This document shows, piece by piece, positions 37,076 to 45,616 of a DNA stretch of 64,000 nt. Position numbers and translations under genes: made by a program. The notes beneath the pieces were generated by a model. That model saw only the letters and a list, made by a program, of their open reading frames with translations. It was not told where the DNA came from and did no database searches. How positions within the stretch are numbered: the first letter of the stretch is position 1; every line of letters begins with the position of its first letter. The stretch spans positions 2,604,001-2,668,000 of the forward strand of contig NZ_JAUSXI010000001.1 of NCBI RefSeq assembly GCF_030815865.1. Reading direction: 5' to 3'. This stretch comes from Arthrobacter globiformis (lineage in GTDB: Bacteria > Actinomycetota > Actinomycetes > Actinomycetales > Micrococcaceae).

Positions 37076-37786
37076 ATTCCGGAAAACATGGGTCGTTGGT
37101 CAACTGTCACGTCCACACCCAGTGACATCTACGGTTTGGAACCCGCCGTTGAAATGACCGAAGAGCAAATTGCTGTTTCCGTTCAGTCCTGGGCTGAGGC
37201 CGCCAAACGAGCCGATGGTGCGGGCTTTGACATGATTCCAATCCACGCCGCCCATGGATACCTGATTCACCAGTTCCTTTCCCCGTTGTCGAACAAACGC
37301 ACCGATCGGTATGGTGGCAGCTGGGAGAACCGCACCCGCTACTTGCGCGAAATCGTGCAGGCCGTCGCAGCAGTGTGGCCGGAAGACAAGGCGCTGGGCA
37401 TCAGGTTCTCCGGTGAAGACTGGGTGGAGGATGGGTGGCGTACAGCGGACACCATCAAACTGGCGCAAGAGCTCTACTCCTATGGCGTGCACGCCTTTGA
37501 CCTGTCCAGTGCGGGTCTCGGCCCTTACTATGGCCCGAACGGTTTCGGCTATCAGGTTCCACTGGCCCAGGCCGTCAAGCACTCGCTGCCTGACGATGCC
37601 TTTGTAACCGCTGTGGGTAAGATCACCGAAGCGAGCCAGGCCGAACAAATACTCGTAACCGGTCAGGCTGATGGGGTCTCCATCGCGCGGGCCGCCCTGG
37701 GCGATCCGCAGTGGCCAAACCGGGCAGCGCAAAAGCTTGGCGCCACCAAAGCGCACCCGGCACATTACTGGCAAGGACGCTGGTAG
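37076..37786 (+). pseudogene. Old Yellow Enzyme-type NADH:flavin oxidoreductase, N-terminally truncated
   Basis: About 230 codons. It starts around [20 protein letters not shown] and contains the FMN-site IHAAHGYLIHQFLSPLSNKR, RYGGSWENRTRYLREIV, and the end ADGVSIARAALGDPQWP. This is the C-terminal two thirds of a YqjM/XenA-like reductase. The first 110 or so residues, including part of the flavin site, are replaced by malate synthase sequence. An in-frame ATG at 37088 exists but a folded enzyme is unlikely. Confidence 0.82.
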
Positions 37787-38532
37787 AACAGCCGGCTTAG
37801 TCGACCGTCCAACTCATTCGGGGTGGAGATGCCCATTCCTGATGCTGGCACTGTCGGTCAGGAGGGTGCGAGTGCAGCTGGAGGTGAGAGCCGTTCGTTG
37901 CCGGCTCCGACACGCGGGGCATTGAAGGTTTCGAGGTCGTCGACGCGCCCATCCAGGCGCCGCCGCCGGATCGGGCATGACCCTCGCGTCCTCGTCGTCC
38001 ATGCTGAGCAGGTGATCGACCTCGTGCGCCCAGCCCGTCCGGGCCCGTCGGCCCATTTGGTGTTCACCCTCCGGCACCCGGCCGGGGGCTCGACCGGACG
38101 AAGACCGCACGGTGCCGTGCCGGACGTGCTCGCAATTTTCCTTTCGGTTCGGCCCGGTGCTCCGGATGGGCCCGCGGGCGTGGGCGAGGAACTGGAGGCC
38201 TCTCGTCCACGCATGGGACCGGGGAAGGCGGGTCATAGGGCCGCTGGTAGACGACCCTTGGCATCTTCAAGTGCCCACGACTGGTGCCTCCTATGAAATT
38301 GGACCATGTTCAATTCCAAAATCCGCAGGGCCACCGTCACGTACGCTGACCTGCATTTCATAGATGGGGCGCCGTCGACTTGGACTGCTCGATGCTGCCG
38401 ATATCGTTCCCGACGAGCGTGGGCAAACAAACCCAGTAGGGTCTCACTGGTCTTACAGGCGCCACATATTCGGATCAATTGCTCGCTAACAACATTCGAT
38501 ACGTCAACAGAAAAGCATTTAGGAGTATTTTG
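37787..38532. other. No gene recognised (746 bp)
   Basis: Several overlapping open frames occur on both strands in the GC-rich part (37820-38290), as expected by chance, and none resembles a known protein. The last 230 bp are less GC-rich and include the promoter region and a TAGGAG ribosome site (38519-38524) of the esterase fragment. Confidence 0.4.
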
Positions 38533-38879
38533 ATGACGTCCCCAAGTGAATTGGCATCGCCGGAAACCTTGGCTGATAGTGCCCTTCTCAAGGATCTCTA
38601 TACCGACTGGTCGGAGATCATGGCGACCACGCCCGGCATGACAACCCGACTGCTGCGCAGCTTCGACGAATTGCACCAGACCTCCAGGGAACCCGAAGAC
38701 GTAAGCTACAAGGAAGAGGCAGTGGGAGCGGTGGCAGGCATCTGGGCCCTGCCCAAGGATGCGGACACGTCACAGGTCCTGCTCTATACACATGGAGGCG
38801 GATTTGCGGTCGGTTCCGCCGCCAGCTACCGAAAAGTGGCAGGCCACGTGGCCAAGGCACTCGGCACGTGTAGTCTGGG
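38533..38879 (+). pseudogene. HSL-type alpha/beta hydrolase, N-terminal 115 residues
   Basis: ATG 38533 has TAGGAG at good spacing. The protein runs MTSPSELASPETLADS, GIWALPKDADTSQVLLYTH, then the oxyanion motif HGGGFAVGSAASYRKVAGHV of hormone-sensitive-lipase-type esterases. It breaks at AKALGT where the 71-bp repeat begins; the nucleophile, acid and histidine are all missing. The frame continues meaninglessly to 38958. Confidence 0.8.
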
Positions 38880-38950
38880 TCCTTGGTGCACGCCGGCGGG
38901 GGAGAGGTTCCTCACGGCCAGTTCTTTAGCCCGGGACCTCAGCCGGGGTC
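38880..38950. repeat. 71-bp repeat, copy 2
   Basis: Near-identical to 6531-6601 (five differences). It begins exactly where the esterase coding similarity ends. The 250 bases that follow (38951-39200) show no recognised gene. Confidence 0.75.
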
Positions 38951-39200
38951 TGACGTAGTCCCTCAAATGCACCATGGCGCTCAAGTAATTCTTCCGGTAG
39001 AGCTCTTTGGATCGATGGCTTGCGCTTGTCGGAAATGGTGAGTTCAACAGCGCATCAAGTGAGGCCTTCTCAATGGAGCAGCCAGAGGCGGGGGTACGTT
39101 GGTCAGCGCCAGGTTTCGGGGCGTTGCTGACTGCTGTGATGTCTGTGGCGCTGGGGGCGTGTGGGTGTGCCGTTGGCAGGGGCATGTGGACTGTCAGGAC

Positions 39201-40364
39201 CTAATGAGCCGCCACGTCCCCAGCAGGGATAACAGCCGTACCGGCCGTTGGTTCCTTGCGTGGTATCAACGTCCCCACGAGGGCGGCGAGGCTGAGCAGG
39301 ATGACCACCGTGCTGTAGGCGGTTGCTGTCATGCGGATGCCGAGCAGAGGCACTGCGATGCCGGCAGCAACAGCAGGCACGCTTGTCGCGAGGTAGCTGA
39401 TCACGTAGAAGGTGGCCAATAGGTCCGCCCGCTGATCGGGTTTGGCCTGAGGGAGAACGTTTCGCATGGCCCCCTGGAAGCCGGCACCGAAACCTATTCC
39501 CGCGATAGCTGTTCCAGCAAAAAAGAGCCAGCCACTACCGATGTTCGTCCCCACCAAACTGACGGCAACGCCCACGGCCAAGGCAACCGTGCCGGTCCTC
39601 AGCACCGCTGCCGCATTAAACGAACGAAGCAAGAGAACGGCAATGCTGCCGGTCACCGTCAGTGCAAAGACGGTCCAGCCGCCCGTAAGCGCGGACGAGG
39701 AGCCTGTGACATCGGCCGCCAGTGAAGGGCCCAGCGAGAAGAAAAAGCCGCCCAGCGCCCACACTGCAATGAGCGCAGGAGCAGCCGCGAGCATGGGCGC
39801 CCTGGCTGCAGCGGGTACGTTCAGCCGTGGACGGAGCGAAGCGAGTGCCCCGACAGTCTTGCGCCCCCGAGGTGCCGAAAGGGCGGTTGCGATGACCAGT
39901 AGGACGAGCACGGCGAGCAGCACCATATAGATGAGGCGAAGGGGTGATGGCCCAAACTGGACCAAGGCCGCGGAACCAAGTGCTCCCGCCCCGAGTCCGG
40001 CAACGGGTGACACGCTGTTGATCACCGGTGCAAGACGACCGTTTAGGTCTGCCAGGCCAGCGCCAAGCGCGCCTGTTGCAGAGCCGGTCGCGAAGCCCTG
40101 CACTATCCGGGCGAGGATGAGTACCGCCACATCGTCGGCGACAAGAAAGATGACGATGGCGGCGACCTCAAGCAGCAGTGACGCCAGAATGACACTCCTG
40201 CGGCCCAGATAGTCGGAGAGCGATCCCACTGTCAACAGGGCGACCAGGAGGCTTACTGCATAGACCGCAAACACAACGGTCATGAGCGCAGGCGTTACGC
40301 CCCAATTGCTTTGGTAGAGCCGATACAACGGCGTGGGTGCGCTTGAGGCAGCCATGAAGGTCAT
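39201..40364 (-). CDS. MFS transporter (drug/sugar efflux type)
   Basis: 387 residues from ATG 40364, inner membrane, about 12 helices. MAASSAPTPLYRLYQ and the loop GSLSDYLGRRSVILA mark a common actinobacterial MFS efflux group. The frame is open further upstream to about 40450 and encodes the expected helix-1 start (TAFAVYATGLMTFMA), but no ATG, GTG or TTG occurs there; the natural start may have been lost or may be CTG. It is divergent from a TetR gene and shares an operator type with a broken paralogue at 20596. Confidence 0.85.
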   Translation of the reverse strand: MTFMAASSAPTPLYRLYQSNWGVTPALMTVVFAVYAVSLLVALLTVGSLSDYLGRRSVILASLLLEVAAIVIFLVADDVAVLILARIVQGFATGSATGALGAGLADLNGRLAPVINSVSPVAGLGAGALGSAALVQFGPSPLRLIYMVLLAVLVLLVIATALSAPRGRKTVGALASLRPRLNVPAAARAPMLAAAPALIAVWALGGFFFSLGPSLAADVTGSSSALTGGWTVFALTVTGSIAVLLLRSFNAAAVLRTGTVALAVGVAVSLVGTNIGSGWLFFAGTAIAGIGFGAGFQGAMRNVLPQAKPDQRADLLATFYVISYLATSVPAVAAGIAVPLLGIRMTATAYSTVVILLSLAALVGTLIPRKEPTAGTAVIPAGDVAAH

Positions 40365-40458
40365 CAGGCCGGTTGCGTAGACTGCAAAGGCAGTTGAGCT
40401 TCTTCCGTCGACAGCCGAATCCGTCAGGGAATCTGATAGGGGTATCCTCGCGATTTAA

Positions 40459-40491
40459 GCTCCTAAAGTAGAAATATTAGCTTTTAGGAGC
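40459..40491. promoter_or_regulatory. Inverted repeat GCTCCTAA-N17-TTAGGAGC
   Basis: Perfect 8-bp arms in the MFS/TetR intergenic region, close to the missing MFS start. It could be an operator, or a hairpin masking the MFS ribosome site, since the AGGAG of the minus-strand leader lies in an arm. Confidence 0.5.
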
Positions 40492-40511
40492 ATACCGGGC
40501 TCTTTGTCGTT

Positions 40512-40530
40512 AATGCAACATATTTGCTTT
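40512..40530. promoter_or_regulatory. Operator-like inverted repeat AATGCAA-N5-TTGCTTT
   Basis: Same arm length and spacer as the sites at 21172 and 21216, with one mismatch. It ends four bases before the TetR ATG, fitting autorepression. Confidence 0.65.
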
Positions 40531-40533
40531 AGT

Positions 40534-41121
40534 ATGGAAGGCGTGGCAACAGAGAATCGGACCCGGCCGGGCGGAAGAAGCGCCCGCATCCAACAGAACG
40601 TGCACCTCGCCGTAAATGAACTGCTCAACGAGGGCAGGAGGGAGGAACTGACAGTTCCTCTGATTGCTGCCCGTGCCGGCGTGACCCCGTCCACCATTTA
40701 TCGTCGCTGGGGTGATATATCTATCCTCTTGTCTGACGTCGCCGCCCAGTATTTTGAAGTTGACGAGGTCCCTCCCGAGACGGGTGCCTATCAGACAGAC
40801 CTCCGCGCCTGGGCGCATCAGTTCTTTGAGGAAATGTCCTCGCCTACAGGCGTGCAGTACATCAACGACGTCCTGGTGGGTAACCAAGGAGGAGGTAAGT
40901 CGGGCGCCTGCGCGGCGTACGCGAACGCCCAGATTCAGCAGATCCACGTGCGATGGCCCGGCACACAGAAACCGGCCCCGGGGGAAATCGTGAACCATGT
41001 CGTGGCCCCGATTTTGTACGCGATCGTGTTCGGCGGGAACTCTATGACTGACAAAGACGTAGACGCGCTGGTTGACCGCCTTCTGCAAGCCACCGCCAAC
41101 CATACGGAGGCCGACACATAG
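40534..41121 (+). CDS. TetR-family repressor next to the MFS gene
   Basis: 195 residues. HTH: LTVPLIAARAGVTPSTIYRR with WGDISILLSDV following, the pattern of a TetR_C_16-like group. ATG 40534 is directly preceded by the operator-like repeat, with no ribosome site, so translation may be leaderless; GTG 40543 is an alternative. Divergent orientation to the MFS gene and the shared operator argue that it represses that exporter. Effector unknown. Confidence 0.85.
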   Translation: MEGVATENRTRPGGRSARIQQNVHLAVNELLNEGRREELTVPLIAARAGVTPSTIYRRWGDISILLSDVAAQYFEVDEVPPETGAYQTDLRAWAHQFFEEMSSPTGVQYINDVLVGNQGGGKSGACAAYANAQIQQIHVRWPGTQKPAPGEIVNHVVAPILYAIVFGGNSMTDKDVDALVDRLLQATANHTEADT

Positions 41122-41184
41122 AGGGGCCGTGACGAGTCATGCTCTTGGCCAGCGGCGCGAGTCAGAATCTGGATTCGATCACCG

Positions 41185-42430
41185 GTGAGCTACTTCGCGA
41201 GAGGTGCCGTAGGCCGAATCCGCCAGGATCTGAACACCGCTGCTGCCGGTGATTGCAGGGTCTTTCGTGATCAGCCGGACGCCTACGGCTCCGTCGCTGT
41301 TCTCCGGCCCGGCCGCTTTCGTCAGTTTCGCTGTGGTGATGAGCCCGGTGTCCGGCTCGATCACGATGTGGGCCTTGAATCCGTCCTGCTGGCGGGCCTG
41401 GGTCTTATGGGCGTGCCAGGTGTCCGGGTCAACGGTGGAGATCATCCGGTCCGGGGCGACGTTGCGGGCGATCCGCCACCGGCCGTCGGTCCCGTCGGAG
41501 TCCTCGGCCGGTTCCACGTCCTGCCCGGCGACGAGGGCCAGCAGCGCGTACGCGTCCGCGGCCTTACCCTCCACGGTTTCGGGATCGGCCGCGGCCAGGA
41601 GCGCCCGGGCGTCAGGGACCAGTGCCGAGATCAGCCCGTCTTTGGCGTCCTGGTCATCCCAGGCGGTGTCGGGTTTGCCTGTGCGGGTGTAGTAATACCC
41701 GGTAGCGCGGACGGGGACCAGTTCTTGCCCCCGGGGATTTCGCGGCCGAAGCGCCGGATGCCGGCGATCAGCTGGGTGACGGTGTCCTGCCTGACGACCG
41801 CGTCATCCAGCACGCTTGAATCCACCGCCCGCCGGCGTTTGCCCTGCAGGACCCCGGTCTCTGCCACGACCTCGGCGATCGCTTCCATGATCCGGTGAGA
41901 ATCCCCGGACGCACCATTGATCTTGGCGATCGGTTCCTCCATCCGGACTTCCCGAAACGAGCATTAGCGTTCTTGCTGAATTAGTCGTTGGTTGGGCGCG
42001 TCGGCTGAACTGGTGTGGTTGGTGGTTAAGACTGGTCGTATGCAGGGACGCGAGGACACGCAACGCGGGTATTTGGACGTGGAGGCACTGGCCGGGGAGT
42101 TCTTGGCCCCGGGTAGTGTTTTCGCCTTTCTGGCCAAGCACAGGGGGCGGTTGTTTCCGGATTCCATGATGGAAGACCTGTTTCCCTCGCAGGGGCCAGA
42201 CGCCGACGCCAATACGTCAGCGTGCTCGGGTGGAATGCCGTATCCGTCAGACCGTACCCGCACGCAGCCTCCACCGCAGATCGTAGGTCAACGCCTCGGC
42301 CGTTTCCCGGTCCGAGACCCTGCAACGCCTGCAGCACCAACACCGAACCGATGACCGGCGCCGGAACCGAAGGCCGCACCCGGCGTTGCAACGCCGGCAT
42401 CTCTGCGCGTCCTTTCTCCTGGACGGCCCC
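41185..42430. mobile_element. Scrambled IS1182-family transposase fragments
   Basis: Three pieces. On the minus strand, 41185-41945 encodes RIMEAIAEVVAETGVLQGKR, DSSVLDDAVVRQDTVTQLI and KAHIVIEPDTGLITTAKLT, with a frameshift near 41715. On the plus strand, 42040-42190 encodes an N-terminus, MQGREDTQRGYLDVEALAGE and FLAPGSVFAFLAKHRGRLF. On the minus strand again, about 42195-42420 encodes PSVPAPVIGSVLVLQALQGL and AFHPSTLTYWRRRL. These belong to consecutive parts of an IS1182 transposase, but the N-terminal piece is inverted between the others. The C-terminus is missing. Confidence 0.8.
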
Positions 42431-42558
42431 GAAGACGAGCACCGGCAGCAGATATCGAAGAACTAACGTGCTGGCCAGACACCCTCGTTACCTCAGCGAT
42501 GATAGTCCCAACGGGACTGAGATGTTCGGCAACCGTGAAATCAACGGGACTAAATCGT

Positions 42559-42852
42559 CTAGAACGTGTTGCGGACGCCGAAGTGCCGGGATACGGCCGG
42601 GCCGGTGACGATCTCCCGGAGCCGGGTCTGCCCCTCGGGTGTCTGCCGCCAGGCCTTGTAGGCATCCATGTCGGACTGGGTGGACCACCGGGTCATAACG
42701 GTCAAACGGCTCGGGTCCTGGCTGTCCTGCAGAACCTCCGTGCTTTCGTTGCCCGGGAATGCTGCGGTGTGCGGCAGGTCGTGCTCGAAGATGGCGTCGA
42801 GGGTGGAAGCGGCGGGGTCGACGGCGATTTCAAGCATGGAGATGAAGCTCAT
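42559..42852 (-). CDS. ABM-domain protein (antibiotic biosynthesis monooxygenase fold)
   Basis: 97 residues: MSFISMLEIAVDPAAS, ESTEVLQDSQDPSRLTVMTR and WSTQSDMDAYKAWRQTPEG. A ferredoxin-like alpha/beta barrel of the ABM/quinol monooxygenase type is likely; it may act as a dimeric cofactor-free monooxygenase or a stress protein. AAGGA lies seven bases before the ATG. It follows the SDR gene on the same strand by 26 bases, so the pair is probably one operon under the divergent TetR. Confidence 0.75.
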   Translation of the reverse strand: MSFISMLEIAVDPAASTLDAIFEHDLPHTAAFPGNESTEVLQDSQDPSRLTVMTRWSTQSDMDAYKAWRQTPEGQTRLREIVTGPAVSRHFGVRNTF

Positions 42853-42878
42853 GATGTTGTCCTTCCGGATAAGGATGG

Positions 42879-43580
42879 CTAGTTGCCGCTGACCGCTGCG
42901 ACCAGCGCGCCGATAGGTCCGGACAGGCCGGCTCGGACGCGGCGGGTGGTCTCGTCGGCGAGGACTTCGTCCTCACCTGCTTCCACACCGTCGAGGATCT
43001 CGCGCACAACATCTGCGGGATCGTTTGCGTCCTCACGGACCTGCTGCGACATCGGCGTGTCGGTGTACGAGAGATACGCCCCGACCACGTGGACGCCGGT
43101 TTGCGCGAGGTCCAGGCGCAGCGCGTTCGTTGCCGACCATAGTGCCGCCTTGGAAGTGCTGTACGCGTTCGCTATGGGCAGCCAACTCACCACGGATGCG
43201 ATGTTCACGAGGGCCCCCTGGGCGGCCCGCAAGGCTGGAGCGAATGCCCGAGTGATGGCGATCGGACCGAAGAAGTTGGTCTCCATCTGCTGCCGGAGCT
43301 CATCTTCGGGGCCGTCCACGAGAGAGGACGCGCCATAGATGCCGGCGTTGTTGATCACGATCGCGACATCACCTGCGGCCGCTGCGGCCCTGCCAATCGA
43401 ATCCTGGTCGGTCACATCCAGGGTGAGGGGGACCACACGTGCATCCTCCCAGGTTCGAGGGGTGCGTGCGGCTGCATACACCTTTGCCGCTCCCCTTTCC
43501 AGGGCTTGATGGACGAACTCGGACCCGAGTCCGCCGTTCGCGCCGGTGACTAGTATGACGGTGTCTTTGATGTTGACCAC
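42879..43580 (-). CDS. Short-chain dehydrogenase/reductase
   Basis: 233 residues from GTG 43580 (AGGAG five bases upstream). TGANGGLG (12-19), NNAG (77-80), catalytic Ser near 129-132, and Y140-x3-K144 are complete. The short C-terminus lacks a long substrate-binding loop, as in SDRs that travel with TetR genes and are induced by quinones or aldehydes. Expression is probably controlled by the TetR protein at 43716 via palindromes at 43626-43666. Confidence 0.88.
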   Translation of the reverse strand: MVNIKDTVILVTGANGGLGSEFVHQALERGAAKVYAAARTPRTWEDARVVPLTLDVTDQDSIGRAAAAAGDVAIVINNAGIYGASSLVDGPEDELRQQMETNFFGPIAITRAFAPALRAAQGALVNIASVVSWLPIANAYSTSKAALWSATNALRLDLAQTGVHVVGAYLSYTDTPMSQQVREDANDPADVVREILDGVEAGEDEVLADETTRRVRAGLSGPIGALVAAVSGN

Positions 43581-43625
43581 GTGTGCTCCTGGGCCTCGAG
43601 TGTGCTGGGATCGATCCGTATGGAA

Positions 43626-43666
43626 TTACGATCGTAAGCTAACGGTAGATGAGAGTATGATCGTAA
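43626..43666. promoter_or_regulatory. Two TetR-type operators TTACGATCGTAA / GTATGATCGTAA
   Basis: A perfect 12-bp palindrome at 43626-43637 and a 10-of-12 match at 43655-43666, 29 bp centre to centre. They lie in the divergent SDR-TetR intergenic region where both promoters must be. Confidence 0.65.
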
Positions 43667-43715
43667 TGCAAATGGGAAGTTGGCCGGGTCGCGTAGCCGG
43701 GGAAGGGAATTGATC

Positions 43716-44294
43716 GTGCGTTACGGGAGCGAGCACAAGTCGGCCACTCGTCAGCGAATTATGGAGAGTGCTGCCGTGAGGCTTAAGCGTGACGGGGTCA
43801 ACGGGGCCGGTGTGTCAGCGCTGATGGCTGATGCAGGCCTGACCAACGGGGCGTTCTACGCCCACTTTGCGTCAAAGGACGATCTCGTCGCTGCGGTCAT
43901 AGTCGAGCAGATGCGCGGCGAGAAGGACCGCTTCTCGCTCGATCCCGAGGATGACGCCGGCTTAGAGCGCGTCATCCGCGCGTACCTGTCGTCCCGGCAT
44001 CGTGATGATCGCGGTCACGGATGTCCGTCTGCCGCGCTCGTCGAGGACATAGTCCGGGCTCCCGAAGCGACGAAGAATGCATACACGGAAGGCCTGACGG
44101 AGAGTCTGGAAGGGCTGGCTGCGCGGTTCTCCTCCGATGGTCCCGACGCTGCGCGGGTCCGGGCAATCGGGGTGTTCTCCGTGCTCGTAGGTGCATTACA
44201 AACTTCCCGTGCCTTGAGTGACCCCGCCCTTTCCGACGCCGTGCTCGAGCAAGGAGTCCAGAATGCACTCCGTCTCGCACGGCGCGATCGGTAG
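43716..44294 (+). CDS. TetR-family repressor of the SDR/ABM operon
   Basis: 192 residues from GTG 43716 behind GGAAGGG (43701-43707). HTH: ALMADAGLTNGAFYAHFASK, the NGAFYAHF recognition helix of the AcrR-like group with TetR_C_39-type C-terminus; the cysteine in HGCPSAALVEDI suggests electrophile or redox sensing, as in NemR-like proteins (inference). The intergenic palindromes are the expected binding sites. Confidence 0.88.
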   Translation: MRYGSEHKSATRQRIMESAAVRLKRDGVNGAGVSALMADAGLTNGAFYAHFASKDDLVAAVIVEQMRGEKDRFSLDPEDDAGLERVIRAYLSSRHRDDRGHGCPSAALVEDIVRAPEATKNAYTEGLTESLEGLAARFSSDGPDAARVRAIGVFSVLVGALQTSRALSDPALSDAVLEQGVQNALRLARRDR

Positions 44295-44389
44295 CAGCCC
44301 GCGCATCCGTTCGGGACGGGGCTTTCGGGATCCGCCTTGGGACCGGTGCCGTGAAGGATCATGATAGTTGCCGGAGTATCGTGAGCGTC

Positions 44390-44774
44390 ATGGCCAGGCT
44401 ATTTGCGTACGTACTTGAGCTATGACGGCTCCGGCTGCGCTTGAATGGATGGCCGGATCGGGTTTGAAGTGACGCGTCGGGTGGATAACGACGGCGGGGG
44501 CATGATTCATTCCGAAGTGCGGATGGGCGAGGCGGTACTGATGATAGCCAGCAGCGATCCGGGCTATGAGACGCCGAGGTTGACGGGGTGGTCCACCGGA
44601 CAGGGTCTGTACCTCCTGGTGGATGACGTCGAGAGTTGCTACTCCGGGGCTGTAGCGCTGGGGGATTGGCGGTGATCCCCGGCTGAGGATGCGGAGTGGG
44701 GCTCACGCCCGGCCAGGATCTTGGATCCTGAAGGTAGGGAATGGAGTTTTGGCACGTATGAGCCTGGTGCCTAG
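44390..44774 (+). pseudogene. VOC (glyoxalase/bleomycin-resistance) protein, several frameshifts
   Basis: From ATG 44390 the frames give MARLFAYV, APAALEWMAGS, then FEVTRRVDNDGGGMIHSEVR, LVDDVESCYSGAVALG, and finally DPEGREWSFGTYEPGA to the stop at 44774. This order is that of a single-domain VOC protein of about 130 residues. At least four frame changes are needed, so this is decay rather than error. Confidence 0.75.
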
Positions 44775-45441
44775 CTGCTAGCGCGGGGAGCCGCGCGGGC
44801 GGAGAACAGATGGCCCAAAGCTGTGCCCGGGACGGTGTGCCCATTCGAGCCAGCGATCGGCCATTGCGACTATGCGAGAGTCTGAGACCGGACATTGGAT
44901 GACGACAGCTACTTCTGCTCTCCGGGGGCTAAACGCCGATAACCGGCCTTGCGTCATTCTGACGGAAGCGCGCAACCTTCGGTCCAAGTACAGGTTCTCT
45001 CGCAGGGGGATCAGGTTGTCGGGTTGGGCCTTGAATGGCAACTGCTGAAAACTGTGCCGGCCTGGCCCTCCGCGGCCGGTGCACCGTGGAGCCAGCGCCC
45101 TCGTCATGCATGTTTCCGTTCTTGCATTCATGAATGTCTGAGGGAGGTGAACGTCATGACTCTCGCTGATCCGGGTCCGAGACATGCCCTGCGCGCCGGT
45201 TTTGGGCTGTCGCTGCTTCCGGACTCACGGCCATCCTGCCGGAACGTGACGGCAGCGCGCGGAATGACGGCGGCAGCAGCAGGAGCTGCGGCGCCAGCCC
45301 ATCAACGGTGCCCAAGAACGGCAAAAAGAGGGTGTACACAATGTGCACACCTTGGGCTTCGGATTCGGTTGTATCGGCGGTGGACTGGTTCGGATTGGGG
45401 ATGTTGTCGGGGGAGTGGCGGTTTTTCAAGGGCTGGCGCCC
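44775..45441. other. Intergenic region, mostly featureless
   Basis: No gene supported. The plus-strand frame around 45150 is unmatched. Contains the palindrome at 45331-45351 and runs up to a tRNA-like 3' end. Confidence 0.4.
45331..45351. promoter_or_regulatory. Near-perfect 21-bp palindrome GGTGTACACAATGTGCACACC
   Basis: Nine of ten base pairs match across the centre, and outer CCCAAG (45311) and CTTGGG (45351) could extend it. It may be an operator or recombination site; no adjacent intact gene shows which. Confidence 0.4.
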
Positions 45442-45464
45442 GGTTCGAGTCCCATCTCGGGCAC
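45442..45464 (+). other. tRNA 3'-end-like segment, possible attachment-site remnant
   Basis: GGTTCGAGTCCCATCTCGGG plus CAC looks like the T-loop, 3' T-stem and 3' acceptor strand of a tRNA. The 5' T-stem that should pair (ATGGG) is absent; GCGCCC stands there instead, and no matching 5' acceptor (GTGCCCGA) lies within 90 bp upstream. Integrases often recombine within a T-loop, so this may be an att remnant. Confidence 0.35.
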
Positions 45465-45524
45465 GTGTTTTCCCTGTTCAGGGGCCTTTTAGCCTCTGAG
45501 TGTGGACAATTTGTGTTGTGAAGG

Positions 45525-45545
45525 GGCCCCTTCGGGGGCCTTTTT
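45525..45545 (+). terminator. Rho-independent terminator GGCCCC-TTCG-GGGGCC-TTTTT
   Basis: Six-base GC stem, TTCG loop and T5. It lies 60 bp beyond the tRNA-like segment and just before the dyad array, so it could have ended the lost tRNA transcript. Confidence 0.7.
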
Positions 45546-45616
45546 CATGGGTGGCCGCTGCTGTGGCCTGGTGGCTCCTTCGTTGCCCGGTCGGCGGTCT
45601 TGGTGCTGGTTACTTG

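Noticed and set aside
37823..38296. 157-codon plus-strand frame and its minus-strand mirror
   Set aside because: Both strands are equally open, there is no ribosome site, and nothing is recognised.
45436..45464. Functional tRNA gene
   Set aside because: No 5' acceptor strand, D-arm or anticodon arm can be folded upstream; only the 3' quarter is present.
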